Of a DNA stretch of 64,000 nt, positions 19,801 through 30,000 are shown one piece after another; the stretch's first letter is position 1; every line of letters starts with the position of its first letter. The notes below the pieces were generated by a model. The model saw only the letters and a program-made list of their open reading frames with translations, was not told the origin of the DNA and did not search any database. The stretch is from Amyelois transitella (taxonomy: Eukaryota; Arthropoda; Insecta; Lepidoptera; Pyralidae): NCBI RefSeq assembly GCF_032362555.1, contig NC_083530.1, positions 2,634,001 to 2,698,000 on the forward strand. The letters run 5' to 3'. A program made the translations under genes and the position numbers.

Positions 19801-22800
19801 TTCACTATATATATTTGAATCTGCATTTTTTGTAAAAAAATATCATAACTTATTTGATAAACGTGATGATCAGATACAACGATCGAACAGGCGCAAATTT
19901 AATTTAGTGGTTCCCAGTACCAATTTACGATTTAGAAGTAGGAGTTCATATTGCATGTGCATTAAAATATATAATAAACTACCGGACTCATACAAGTCTT
20001 TGCCAATTAATAAATTTAAGAATAGACTGCATGAATTTTTAATTTTTCATTGTTTTTATTCCATTGATGATTATTTTAATTTTAAATTGTATAATTACTA
20101 ATTTTTAAATTATTAATTTTGAAATTAATTTATTACAAAACAATATTTACATGCCATACTTCTGGCGGAACATGTAAGATCACATATTTTTCTAACACCA
20201 ATTTGTACCATGTTTCAAGTAAATAAAGAATATTTCATTTCATTCATTTCATTTCATTCATTTCATTTCATTTCATTTCATTTCATTTCATTTCATTTCA
20301 TTTCATTTCAAAGGTTGCGGAGGTCAGATGAGAGTCGCTTCGTGTAAAAACCTTCCGTGTAAAAACTCTCAAGAATGATGATGGAGCAATGGATGAACAG
20401 ATTAAGACAAAAACCAGATTAGTGGCAAACATACATACCTACCTACATACATATGGTCACGTCTATATCCCTTGTGGCGTAGACAGAGCCAACAGTCTTA
20501 AGAAGACTGATCGGCCACGTTCAGCTATTAAGCTTAATGATAGAATTGAGATCCAAATAGTGATAGGTTGCTAGCCCATCGCCTAAAAAAAGAATCCCAA
20601 GTTTGGAAGCCTATCCCTTAGTCGCCTTTTACGACATCCATGGGAAAGAGATGGAGTGGTCCTATTCTTTTTTGTATTGGTGCCGGGAACCACACGGCAG
20701 ATTTGCGGCACGGCTTTTGTGGCAAAATATAATAATATACCTTAGACACCCTGTCTCCCCACCCCATCCGTTGTAGACCAGCGTTTGCGAGCAACAACGC
20801 GGTATATTCACTATCTTCAGCGTCCAACTTCCTCAGCCTTGTGTTGAGGTTTCCGCGCACGTCCGACACTCTCAGGTGGGGGTAGGACCCTCTAAGCTGT
20901 GCCGTGCGTCGGAGTGACGACGTTCCTACGAAATTTTGTTCAGATTTAGGAATTGATGTCTTTCACTTATAATAAAGCATTCGCCCGTGTTATTAAAAGA
21001 GTCTTAAATATTGAAGCGGAAGGTTTAGGAAAGAAATAGGGGAAGACCGAAAAAGAGATGGATGGACGGCGTAAAGGATAGTATGAGTAGAAAGGGAGTC
21101 ACCATTGAGATGGCAATTGACCGAAGTAATTGTAAAAAACTAACATACTGTACCGACCTCACGTAGAAAGTGGGAAAAGGTAACGACAAAGAATGCGCCC
21201 GCGGCGCCCATGGCACCGTCAGCATGAAAAATACCTACTGCTTCTTATTGTATACTTGGGAAAATTCTAGTAATAAGTACAAAATTAATGAAATTACTGG
21301 AAAATGCTAGTGCTACAAAAGAAATTATTTTGTGCAGTCAAACTTACATAACATACATACATACATAAAATCACGCCTCTTTCCCGGAGGGGTAGGCAGA
21401 GACTACCTCTTTCCACTTGCCACGATCTCTGCATACTTCCTTCGCTTCATCCACATTCATAACTCTCTTCATACAAGCTCGGCGGTTTCGGGTACTTTTG
21501 ACCTGACCCAGTCCCCATACAGTCAAACTTAATTGAACTTAAATAAATTAAAAAATACTAACCAATCACGGAGCCCTCCGGCAGCGTTGAGAGGGTGTGA
21601 TCCTTAAACTCTCCACGTAATACCAGTGCGTCGCGTGGGTCTTCCCTGAGGGAATACATTAAAGATACTTACATAAAATCACGTCTATATCAGTCACGTC
21701 TATATGTAGGCAGAGTAAACAGTCTTGAGAAGACTTAAAGACTTAAACGTTCAGCTGTATGGCTTAATGATGCAATTAAGATTGAGACAGATTTATAAAC
21801 ATTATTTTTAACCGACTTTACAAAATAGGGGTTCTCAATTCGAGTTTATTTTTCTTTTATCTATCGATACTAATATTGTAAACGTGAAAGTGTGTTACGT
21901 TGTCCGTCTTTAAAGACAAAACTCCCAACTCATCCATGTGAAATTTTGGTTATACATAGTAGGAAAAGGATATATTAAATTGTTTGTAAATACTTTATTG
22001 TACACAAAAAAAATTTAGTAGTACATAAAAAGACATCAAAAAAATAACAATGCACAATGGCGGACTTATCCCTATGAGAGATTTCTTCCAGTCAATCAGG
22101 CAATTCAAAGAAACATTAAAAGTTTAAATGATTAACTATTCTAAAGTGTCTGGAACCATACGATATCATTTTTATTATTTTGATTATCATCTAAACTTAT
22201 ATTATAAAGCTGAAGAGTTTGTTCGAACGCGCTAATCTCAGAACCTACTGGTTCGAATTTAAAAATTATTTTTGTGTTGAATAGACCATTTATCGAGGAA
22301 GGCTTTAGGCTATATAACATCACGCTGCAACTATAAGGAGCGAAGAAATAATGGAAAATGTGAAAAAAACGGGGAAAATTATGATGCCCAAAATAACTAT
22401 TCCACGCGGACGAAGTCGGTGGCACAGCTAGTATAGCTATAACTGTCAAGTAAGTCTGCACTGGCGTTTCACGACCACATACCAGGTATATACATATAAT
22501 CTTAGACAAGAAATGGTGGTGTACGTGCCCGTTGAAATCTGTGTTATCTGTGATAAACGATGCACAAAGAAACACAAAAATATAAGTAGATTGATAAATC
22601 TAAAATTATATCTATACTAATATTTTAAAGCTAAAGAGTTTGTATGTTTGTTTGTTTTTGTTGGAACGCGCTAATCTCAGGAACTACTGGTTCGAATTGA
22701 AAAATTATTTTTGTGTTGAATAGACCATTTATCGAGGAAGGCTTTAGGCTATATTACATTACGCTGCAACTATTAGGAGCGAAGAAATAATGGAAAATGT

Positions 22801-24528
22801 GAAAAAAAAACAGGGAAAATTATTCACCCTTGAAGGCTTCAATGATGCCCAAATTAACTATTCCACACGGACGGAGCCGCGGGCACAGCTAGTTATATTA
22901 TATGACGCGTGGTTCCCGGCACTAATAAAAAAAGAATAGGAGCATGTTGGCTGTGTCTACCCCGCACGAGATGTAGACGTGATAGTATGTATGTATTTCG
23001 GATAAAAATTAATTAATACCTTTCAAAAACAGCGCCGATAGCCAGCCCCTCGGGCAGCGAAGTAGGCAGATCCTTGAGAGAATGTACCACAAAGTCTACT
23101 GTATTGTTTCTCAGTGCATCCTCCAAGTCTTTCGTGAACAACGCCTTCTCTCCTATCTTCGGTAGGGACACATTCAATATCCTGTCGCCAAGTGTTGTCA
23201 TGGTTACTGAAAATATATATCACTTATGATCTCTGGTGGGGTCAGGTTAAGAGTACCCGAAACCGCCGAGCTTGAATGTGGATGGATTGAAAAAAGTATT
23301 TTTGCCTTGAAGAGACTGAAAGGCCACATTCCGCGGTTTGGCTTTATGATAGAATTGAGATTTAAATAGTGACAGGTTGCTAGCCGATCGCCTAAAATAA
23401 GAATCCCAAGTTTATAAGCCTAGTCCTAAGTCGCCTCTTACGACATCCATGGAAAATGAGATGGAGTGGTCCTATTCTTTTTTTTATTGGTGCCGGGTAC
23501 CACACGGCACAATTTAAATTTTTATGTATGTAGTTTATTTATTTTACACTTATTTGTTCGGTATGCTGCCCACCTGGTTCCGTGTTTTACCTTTCACTAC
23601 CCGAAGATTGGCTGAAAGAGTGATAAGTCCGCCTTTGCTTAACATATTTATCACGTCTATTTTCTTTGCAGGGTAAACAGGGCCAACATTCTTAAAAACT
23701 GATAGGCCACTAGATGCATGTGCTAAAGTACATGCGTTTCTCTTTCTTATAAGAGAATTATGGTTTTTTATTTATGGTCTCTTATCTTGATTGATTAAAT
23801 TCAATGTTTTTCCTTCCATTAGGTACTTTAATATGACACTTTGTTAAATTTTACTAACTTTGTAAAGGAATTAAACTATTTTATTAATATTCATCATCTT
23901 GCATGTTGTATCTTGTTCATCCCCTATAATCTGAAGTTAATAAGTCTATTCCTTACTCGCCTAGTATGACATCCATAGGAAAGATATGGTGGGGTTTTAT
24001 TCATAAGTGCCGGAAACCACTCAGCACTAAAAAAACTAGAAAAAACAAAATAACTTACCAATATTAAATTCTTTGTCAAAATGTACCTTTTTGAGGCAGT
24101 CAATCACATAATTGGTTTGTATGAGAGCCAGCTAAAATCATACAAAAGTTATTAGATTTTTTTTGTTATAATCATGCTGAAACGCCATGGTATGAAAGCT
24201 TAAGTTTTACCCACTTAGTATTTTTTTTTATATTATTCATGTAAATATGTTAATTATTGCCCTTTAAATTTGCAATTTTTTTAATAGCGTACATCCAGGA
24301 ATAGTGTTTAGCAACGATTTAATTACCATACTAACAACCGGTAAGTTATTTACGAATAGAAATCTTAATTACCTTGGATGACTTGTAAAACTTTGGTAAG
24401 TCCTAATTCAGTAAAGTATAGGATATTCAATTATACTTTGTGATATCAATACATAATGCGTGTAAAAGCCAACTCACCTCACTTTTTCTGGAGCCGACAT
24501 TTACAACTCTTTTCCCTTGATTATCCAT
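13825..24528 (-). CDS. HMBS: Hydroxymethylbilane synthase / porphobilinogen deaminase (seven coding exons)
   Basis: HMBS joins four porphobilinogen units into hydroxymethylbilane in cytosolic heme synthesis. Coding exons (minus): 24478-24528, 24059-24131, 23020-23206, 21563-21645, 20741-20925, 14819-14978 and 13825-14309; all phases fit, giving 407 residues (human 361). Seen: VGSRKSELALIQT at the start, K86-D87 in VVHSLKDLP (the catalytic Asp), GTSSLRR (132-138), [33 protein letters not shown], and C250 in GGGCSAPVG, the cysteine that carries the dipyrromethane cofactor. The extra length is a hydrophilic K/S/E-rich insert in the C-terminal domain (roughly residues 285-340). The 5.8-kb intron between exons 5 and 6 holds a LINE; other introns hold A, B and C repeats, some within 50 nt of splice sites. 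Confidence 0.96.
15242..15347 (+). repeat. Left part of a tRNA-derived SINE split by a LINE
   Basis: It shares CTCTTACGGTAAGGGAAAAC, CATCGTGAG, CTGCACATTC and CATGATC..CCAATACG with the SINE body at 35486-35764 and 62961-63090. It breaks at CTACAAA; the rest resumes at 20309. Confidence 0.75.
15722..15806 (+). repeat. 28-bp minisatellite in the LINE 5' region
   Basis: Three imperfect tandem units, each built on ATTGACATTGACATAT plus a variable AT-rich end. Located upstream of ORF1, where internal promoters of non-LTR elements lie. Confidence 0.7.
15949..17229 (+). CDS. LINE ORF1: coiled coil plus esterase (SGNH)-like domain
   Basis: A 426-residue protein. Residues about 50-98 form a heptad-rich coiled coil ([20 protein letters not shown] and on). 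Residues about 213-345 resemble the SGNH hydrolase-like domain found in ORF1 of CR1/L2-group LINEs: [12 protein letters not shown] (block I, with Asp rather than Ser next to the Gly), LCTGSND (block III) and a late INLHNNH. The serine/aspartate/histidine triad is not convincingly complete, so enzymatic activity is doubtful. Role by family: nucleic-acid binding and particle formation. It overlaps the ORF2 frame by 185 nt. Confidence 0.8.
   Translation: MSSNDFVTLRSQKRIQSCSFDLPKTDNRANSTLIDDTQPNSEPNISMLESSDTLALKSQIEHLHIELDQAHEEISNLNEENQNLKRKISMYENKLDLYKKVTSSDIIINRRTTIKHTRSVAMFHTPQNQRINYYKMGFPRTSPIQYSPAVCQLLESTPISKSGQTNILHTQTYSVTKQATDTNNSATNEILAKDTKIPTSLNTDKQNKKRKPKIIILGDQYVVGISEQLRDMTELNNYEITGYVKPYATSKEILNSYPQLLEEISGDDHIVLCTGSNDKIPTELFIELSSFLKKIKNVNVYTVSVKYNKYIESNSLNNYIYMVSRYFRNCTYINLHNNHNIISSRYQLARRISLEIKTKSYLIKSIAQAVSRCKNNKPCKNSILYYFKKIPKSNNPANINSKSETANKHIEKDELYVESFHNSFRP
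17045..20101 (+). CDS. LINE ORF2: endonuclease-reverse transcriptase
   Basis: The frame gives 1018 residues. An apurinic-type endonuclease covers about residues 65-290, with HQNIAG at the start, GDFNIN (about 213), and SDHN (about 272). The reverse transcriptase spans about 480-840: [35 protein letters not shown] (catalytic Asp near 650), [18 protein letters not shown] (about 742) and LKINLSKTQ. All catalytic residues I can check are present and there is no stop or frameshift. The true start may be later than the ATG at 17045, since the first 60 residues overlap ORF1 and look unconserved. The C terminus ends [17 protein letters not shown], also found in the truncated LINE at 36060-36362. Confidence 0.93.
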   Translation: MLKQYLVAKIISHVKTQYCTILKKFPNQTIQQILTVSLKLLTNILKKTNFTLNRFIIPFVPKTCNKLTVFHQNIAGVLSKREELEIVLQIFEDSNKIFDILCFTETFLLSETENNLHLNNYELASFFSRTDKQRGGVAILTRRNLEYNELSFVKDMAIAKEFECCAIEILNTNVIIVCIYRIPNSDVNVLFEKLHALLKILSLKKTKRIILAGDFNINILESNKITQEYNFLLDSFNMQHHINTPTRKHGCIDHIVSNIDNVRGETHQLGLSDHNTGQVIEVDLNIKKTPHYYFVKRRDYSRENMEKFKYCLSQLTFTEIYTNECANKGFTAFHDLLCLFHNLCFPVINVKIHSIAKKTTWISKNIKKCCKTKRALYFKRFKTSPNKEENKNKYLQYNKILKKCMYQAQKLQNLQFLLKATNKCKASWQIIKKNFNSVYSKDITSILTPDKETINNPIQIANEFNSYFIKNHISNESPKDYNNLKYTKTESNRESMFVTPTTPDEIYNIIKSLKNTKTTGYDEIPTVLLKEIANIICFPLSYLINLSFEQGIYPENLKKSIVKPLFKKGKRCELENYRPITLISVLSKIYEKAMYIRLEEFLSRSAFFKSEQHGFRKNQSTTLACFKLIDAITKHVDNRTQVGVLFLDMSKAFDTVDHNILLKKLDASGVRGVVLTWFTSYLKARLQCVQTTGQDGLYQIKYQSSYQKNLFGVPQGSILGPLLFLVYINDLPNATKHQCILFADDTTIIIKNNKNDNFEYDINSALNDIIIWLTNNNLKINLSKTQFMQFQPHQATPLKLYVNNNNTTIQEVTTTKFLGIALDSHCNWKEHISILIKKISKFVYALWRLKKTVSQKAALLAYYGYVHSILRYGITLWGNSVDSDRAFIAQKKCIRAICGLGYRDTCVPLFKELRILTVPSLYIFESAFFVKKYHNLFDKRDDQIQRSNRRKFNLVVPSTNLRFRSRSSYCMCIKIYNKLPDSYKSLPINKFKNRLHEFLIFHCFYSIDDYFNFKLYNY
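20222..20308 (+). repeat. (TTTCA)n / (ATTTC)n tail of the LINE
   Basis: Simple pentamer array directly after the 3' UTR, with a few CATTCATT variants; typical of the 3' microsatellite tails of CR1-like elements. Confidence 0.85.
20309..20352 (+). repeat. Right part of the split SINE
   Basis: CAAAGGTTGCGGAGGTCAG, GAGTCGCTTCGTGTAAAAACC match the 3' end of the SINE at 35486-35764 (minus). Confidence 0.75.
20429..20699 (+). repeat. Full repeat family A copy (HMBS intron 5)
   Basis: A complete copy with (CATA)n, head CATATGGTCACGTCTATATC, middle module, and the tail GGTGCCGGGAACCACACGGC. Its end lies about 40 nt from the HMBS exon 5 donor at 20740. Confidence 0.9.
21340..21510 (+). repeat. Full repeat family B copy
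   Basis: (CATA)n, TCACGCCTCTTTCCCGGAGG, then CTTGCCACGATCTCTGCATA, CTTCGCTTCATCCACATTCA, CAAGCTCGGCGGTTTCGGGT and GACCTGACCCA. Confidence 0.88.
21665..21790 (+). repeat. Rearranged repeat family A fragment
   Basis: Duplicated TCACGTCTATAT followed by the AACAGTCTTGAGAAGACTTAAA and CAGCTGTATGGCTTAATGAT modules; 20 nt from HMBS exon 4. Confidence 0.65.
22190..22432 (-). repeat. Repeat family C copy 1
   Basis: On the minus strand it starts ACTAGCTGTGCC, with GTCCGCGTGGAATAGTTATT and GGGCATCATAATTTTCC. Nearly the same sequence recurs at 22610-22895 in the same orientation. Confidence 0.75.
22610..22895 (-). repeat. Repeat family C copy 2
   Basis: Minus strand AACTAGCTGTGCCCGCGGCT, GGGCATCATTGAAGCC, GCAGCGTAATGTAATAT, ATAAATGGTCTATTCAACAC. 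It is fuller than copy 1, which lacks the GAAGCC-TTCAAGG stretch. A third, shorter member is at 39206-39345. Confidence 0.8.
22903..22996 (-). repeat. Repeat family A fragment with internal deletion
   Basis: Tail (GTGGTTCCCGGCACTAAT) is fused directly to the head (GTCTACCCCGCACGAGATG); the middle module is missing. It ends about 20 nt from the HMBS exon 3 donor. Confidence 0.7.
23233..23511. repeat. Repeat B fragment (minus) abutting repeat A copy (plus)
   Basis: 23233-23286 is the B tail on the minus strand (GGTCAGGTTAAGAGTACCCG); 23295-23511 is an A copy lacking its head. The B part begins 27 nt from the HMBS exon 3 acceptor. Confidence 0.75.
23642..24026 (+). repeat. Old, interrupted repeat family A copy
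   Basis: Head (TATCACGTCTATTTTCTTTGC) at 23648-23712 and tail (GACATCCATAGGAAAGATAT to CCGGAAACCACTCAGCAC) at 23965-24026 are separated by about 220 nt of other sequence. The tail ends 33 nt before the HMBS exon 2 donor. Confidence 0.55.
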
Positions 24529-24932
24529 TATTTCTCAAGATAAATGTAAAATTAAGTACTTGAGCAATTTAAGGTTATGTCATGTAAAAACAGTCAAAAA
24601 GTACATAAAAAGATATTAATTTAACAAAATTATCACACAAATAACTCGAAACTTGTCACTAACACTGTAGTGGACAAGTTTTTAGTACAGATAATTTGAT
24701 AATTCAGCAAAAAATGTAACCCATCTGAGATAGAAATCTTATCAGACTGCTGTTGTGACTTGTGATAGTGATAATTTGACATTGACAGATGAAGCAAATG
24801 TTACCTACATATGATATTTTTTTGCCCACTAAAAAGCTTTTTTCTTCTTAGCGTGTCAATTTTGAAGAAAATGACGGAGAGATAATGTTCGTCGTCGTCG
24901 ATAAGCTTTATTAAATCAGCAGAGGTTTATAA

Positions 24933-25002
24933 ATGACAGTGTCAGGGCACGACAGTAGATGCGGCATAGTCCGCGGAGAGACAAACTCGATTAATGAATT
25001 GA
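24933..25002 (+). CDS. Candidate first coding exon of an unknown plus-strand gene
   Basis: An ATG in context ATAAATGACAG opens 23 codons (MTVSGHDSRCGIVRGETNSI..) ending at a strong donor A|GTAAGTTT. It is less AT-rich than its surroundings and lies about 400 nt from the HMBS start, in divergent orientation, so a bidirectional promoter is possible. I found no convincing second exon. It could equally be a non-coding leader exon or chance. Confidence 0.22.
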
Positions 25003-25009
25003 GTAAGTT

Positions 25010-26590
25010 TCCTTTGTTAGTTTTTATCTAATCAGGCTCACACTTCTACCTATATACAGTAAGTGGTGTTTATTTTCTTTTGAGTTGAGTGTTCTTGACT
25101 TATTTAGCAATGTCAACAATTCTTTTTTTAATACAGTTATACCGGCTCTTTAATCTATAGATAATCGTTATTAATCGGAAAAATTCCTGAATTATCATAT
25201 TATTTGAAAGGCTGCTTCTACCTTACCTCGGTATATAGCGGCAGTTAGCTTTAATGGGAGCAATATCACCAGATTTTTGGGAAAATTCTTCATAATGTCA
25301 CGAGTTTATCTCTCATTAGACAAGGATATAACATATTACAGCTACATTTACACTAGTAAATACATATATCGGTCTATTATTTTTAATTTTCTATCGTTGT
25401 TTTTTTTATAATATTATATTTTATAATATGGGCATTGTTTTTGCTCAGGTATCACTTTCTTCGATTCACGTTTCCATTATTTTACTAAAAACGATATAAA
25501 ACATGAGGTATTCAGTAGTAGAAACACAGCGAATATAATCACTACGTGTTACAATAAACAAGTTTAGCGCAAAGCAACCCAGGTGATGCTGCAGGCAACA
25601 GCTAGATCTACATATGGAAGTAGCCTAAACTAAATAATATCACGTAGTGTACTATTAAAAGATGATTTATACAGGCATAAGCAGTCACTATCTCAAATCA
25701 GTTTGGTTAAATAAAAATGCCAATTAATAACAAAAAATCATTTATTCGTCTAAGAAAGAATAAGACAAGAATGAAACTAATATTAGAAGAAATTTGGCGT
25801 ATACGCCCACAAAATTTTTATTTCTTCTCTAAATGCAAATAATTTGATATCGCCTAATGATTGAGGCCTATAAAAGCAAGGCCAATTAAAGTAGGTGTAC
25901 GCATATCGCTCGTCTAATAAAAGCTGTGTATAGACAAATAATTCTACATTTAAAAAGGTATTCCAATTTTTAATAATAATTTGAATGTTGCTGGCCATAT
26001 ACAAGCCGATATATTACATCAAAAACACAGCTTCATTAATGTTTCAATAACATACTAACACATGTCAAAAAATCACAGTCAAGTTATTCATTCACGGTTT
26101 TAAATAATATAAAACAGTGGTGGGATTATTAAAAAACCAAGGTACTTAGATCTAGATGAGAAACATTCTTAATTATATAGAAATACACATGTTTAGTAAT
26201 TATAACTATGAACTCTTTAAGTTTACAAAAAGACATCATTTATAATTATGAAAAAAAAAAGATTAACCCAATCATGAGTTCACAGTAGTATAATTATTTA
26301 AAGGACAATAATAAAATAACGATTCTACTCTAATGTGTTCATTTTGCCAATAAATTAAACTCTGAAAATTTTAATCCAGATACGTTCAACAAACAATCAT
26401 TATATTTTTTTTCATGTCAAAAGAAAAAAGGCGGCAACTATTACGAGAAGAGAAATAAAATCTAGAGCGGTACAAAGTGCTTTAAAATTGGTGCCTGCAT
26501 TGAAATATATACAAAATTCAACATTATTTATTGCTATATTTAAGGCTGTATCTAAAATTCTAAATTCAAAAGGCGGAATGTTTCAAACTG
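25010..26590. other. Gene-free stretch between HMBS and VRK
   Basis: AT-rich with A/T runs; no convincing exon or repeat recognised. The 73-codon open frame at 25783-26004 (minus) has no domain-like content. Confidence 0.45.
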
Positions 26591-26598
26591 TTTACCGC

Positions 26599-26835
26599 TA
26601 GGACCACTCCATCTCTTTCCAATGGATGTCGTAAAAGGCGACTAAGGGATAGGCTTACAAACTTGGGATTCTTTTTTTTAGGCGATGGGCCAGCAACCTG
26701 TCACTATTTGAATCTCAATTCTATCATTAAGCCAAATAGCTAAACGTGGCCATTCAGTCTTTCCAAGACTGTTGGCTCTGTCTACCCCGCAAGGGATACA
26801 GACGTGACCATATGTATGTATGTATGTATGTATGT
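26599..26835 (-). repeat. Full repeat family A copy with (TATG)n anchor
   Basis: Minus orientation, from GGACCACTCCATCTCTTTCC (tail) through the middle to GACGTGACCATATGTATG and a (TATG)5 array at 26812-26834. Lies 200 nt past the VRK stop, perhaps in its 3' UTR. Confidence 0.9.
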
Positions 26836-27034
26836 TTACCGCTCGAGATATACGGGCTTTAAAAATTAAAATAAAATGGTACCATTGGCATGGCATACAG
26901 TAGCATAATGAGAAAAAAAAGTATGATTTTTTTCACTTGCGGCTGTAGCCAGCCAGTGTCATTATACATTAAAATTAATTTTCGTATTTAGGTAGTAATT
27001 TTTATCCTGTGGTTTTATCCTTTTTTTTCCTCCC

Positions 27035-30000
27035 TTATTTGCGCGTGCGCTTGCTGCTTCGAAGCCTTCTTCTGTTGTTAGGGACACTGACCGTGGTTCT
27101 TGATGTTTCTATAGAGAAAAAATTATATTTATAACTTTGGTAAGTAGCTAGAAAATATATAATTCATCTCAATTTTAACATGTGATTGTAATGCTTTTAC
27201 CATTAAACCCCCTTCTGATACAAATATTACGTACTTTGTTGAAAGTGAATAAGGAAATAATTATGGAAACCCTTACATGCTGTAAATATGAATCAATTCA
27301 ATTAAAACAACTTACTTTTATTTTTTACTGGTGACACCTCAGCTATTTTGACTTCCTTCTTGCAAGTAACCTTCTTATCTTTAGATTTTTCGTTAGTCTT
27401 GTTTCGATTTTCCGACTTCAAATTCTCACTAGATTTTTTCTTTGTAGCACTTCTGTCTACCTTAGGACTCGATTCAGCAGTCTTTTTGTTAACAGTTTTT
27501 CTAACAGGTTTAGATATACCGCCTTTACTTCTCATAGATCTAGTACACCTTGGCAGTACCTCTTCATTTGAACTCTTCCTATCCCTAACAAATTCCTTTT
27601 TCGACGAATTCTGCAATTTTAATGCTTCCAATTTCTCCTTCGCTTCCCGCTTTTCCTTCATTCTATACACTTTCACCATAGCTGGAGTATAACCTTCTAA
27701 CCGATCAACATTGTCCTCAATTTCCTTATTAACTTTACCCGAAGCACGTTTCTTGAAATTTGCAATGACTTCTTTCATAGCGTAAGTAGGATTCAACATT
27801 TGCAAGTAATCTTTCTGCATCAACGGAGACTGTATATCGTTGCTGTCTGATGACGCGTCCGACAGTTTTCTGATACGGTATTTGCAAGTGTTATCATCAT
27901 CATCTTCAGCTACGGTGATGGCACGTTCTTTACGGATGATATCCTCTGGGTTGCCAGCTAATATTTCAGCCCAAGTGAACTGTCTAGCGGAGCCCATGAA
28001 GTTCCCGAATTTCCCAATACTGTTCCGGTGTTTTCTTACGCCCCTGCGTTTTTGTATCTTCTTTTTGGACCGCAGATTTTTAGGAGATAATTTCTTTCCC
28101 ATCACGTCTAAAGGCATAAGCGATTTCTTGAGACGTGCGACTAAATCCGCGTCTGATATAAAGAAGTTTCTAGACGCACAAGGTTTTCTTATACCATCAC
28201 TTGAAGAGTTAAGTGTTTGTTTCAAAAGTTCCAATTTCAAATCGTTTTCTAGAGAATATACATTCTCTCTTTCGAATGCCTTTTTGATTCCGTTCCTTAT
28301 GTAATCTGACGGCATATTCTTCTTGCCAAACCTCTTTGCGTAACACAAACGTTTCATCGGCGACATCTGCGGTTCAGTGAAGTTTAAAAACAAATCTTTC
28401 TCCCTAGGATGACCATTTTTGAGCAATTCACTTCTAAATAAACTTCTACAGTAGTCATAATCAGGTTTATCAGTGAAATCTAAACTTGTAACGTATTCCA
28501 GGTATTTCTCCATAAATTGCGGGTAAAACTCAGTCTTGAAGCATGTTTTCAGTAACGATTTTATGTCACTCATAAAGTTTTTCTTTAACGCGTGCACTAA
28601 ATCTGGTTCGGTGAGTACCTCGGCCGTCTTCCAAGGTAATGTACCTGTTAACCAATCTAAGAGATTGTATCCTAGCGTCTCTAAGTCGGAACGTCGAGAA
28701 TGTGCCCCAATATGCGAGTCTCTTGAGCTGTATTCAAGCGTGCCATCGTGAGCTTTCCTCGCATCCATACCGAATTCTTTATGCCTTCCATCACAATCTA
28801 GAAATTTCGATGCCAACCCATAATCCAGCAAGTAAATTTGGCCATTTGACTGTGACAACACCGCTTCTCTTTGCAATTCGTCCATATCGGTATTCAGATC
28901 GCCAATATTGTCGTTATTACGAATCAAATTATTCCCAAAATCATCCAAATGTTTCTGATATGACTGATCTGAACAGACAGAACTGTTCAAATCCTCGTAG
29001 TTAACGTAATTCGACAGCTGTCTCAAGTTGAACGCATGGTGTCTATGAAGAGTTCTACTGTCTCTGTCTGACAAAATTTTCCTCAGTTTCTTTTTAACAC
29101 TGGCCAGTCTTTTATCAGTCTCATTCTGCCCATCAGAGCTTGGGCTTTTATAATCTCTGACTATAAAATCTTCATCATCATAATAATTTGAACTCCTTGC
29201 TTTCCCACTCTTAGCTCGTCTATGTTTTCCAGACAATACTGCAACCTCTTTAGTATCTTTTTGGAACGACGGTGGCGCCTTTGCGGGCTGTTTGCCAAAC
29301 TTCATGCCGTCAAAGCCGAGCATCAAATTCGAGCTTTTGATATCAGAATGAGTGTACCCTTGCTCATGTAAATACTCCAATACATCCAATATTTGCAGAG
29401 CTAGAATGAGAACGTTTTTCAGGTCTAATACTTTAGTCCGGGCGATGATTTTCTGTAAGTCTATGTCGTAACGGGGGAGTACTAGGAAGCGGTACTTTGT
29501 TCCTGTATTTTGGTCTGTGAATGATCCGCTCGCGATATAGAGCGGCATGCCGAGGCGCTTTAGCTTGTTCTGTTGACGCCAGGTTTTTACTGAAATCGAT
29601 TTAAGAAAAGGGAATAAATGTAATGAATTTATTTGCAATTTTTATAACCATTAAATTTATCTTCTCCTCCCTATAAAGTTCCAAAGATTTTATATTACAG
29701 CTAACAGTAAATAAACAGTAATCGTATAGGAATTTCCAGAAAAAGTAGTCTTGGTGTGGTGACCTGGATAATTGTTTATATTCACACAAATTTTCATATG
29801 ATTCATATCACGCCTTTTTCCCAGATGGGTAGGAAGAGATTACGTCCTTCCACTTGCCACAATATCTGCATACTTCCTTCGCTTCATCCGCAATCATAAC
29901 TTTCTTCATGCAAGTTCGGCAGTTTCGGGTTAAGCTTTACACCATGAAAATAATGTAGCAGTAAGTAACAGACAGACTATGCTTTTAATGTATCAGTAAG

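Larger units (their letters stand above)
15348..20308 (+). mobile_element. Near full-length CR1/L2-type LINE in HMBS intron 5
   Basis: About 4.96 kb: a 5' region of about 600 bp with a minisatellite, two overlapping open ORFs (15949-17229 and 17045-20101), a 200-bp 3' UTR and a (TTTCA)n tail to 20308. The borders are set by the interrupted SINE: its left half ends CTACAAA at 15347 and its right half resumes CAAAGGTTGCGG at 20309, giving a possible CAAA duplication. It is sense to the window and antisense to HMBS. Coding capacity looks intact, so the insertion is probably recent. Confidence 0.85.

Noticed and set aside
20222-20308. Pentamer array as a CRISPR-like or satellite array
   Set aside because: It is the simple-repeat 3' tail of the LINE.
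26678-26896. 72-codon minus frame, and similar frames at 20389-20574, 21332-21532, 46240-46425, 52170-52451 and 54859-55050
   Set aside because: All lie in copies of repeat families A or B; they are repeat sequence, not genes.
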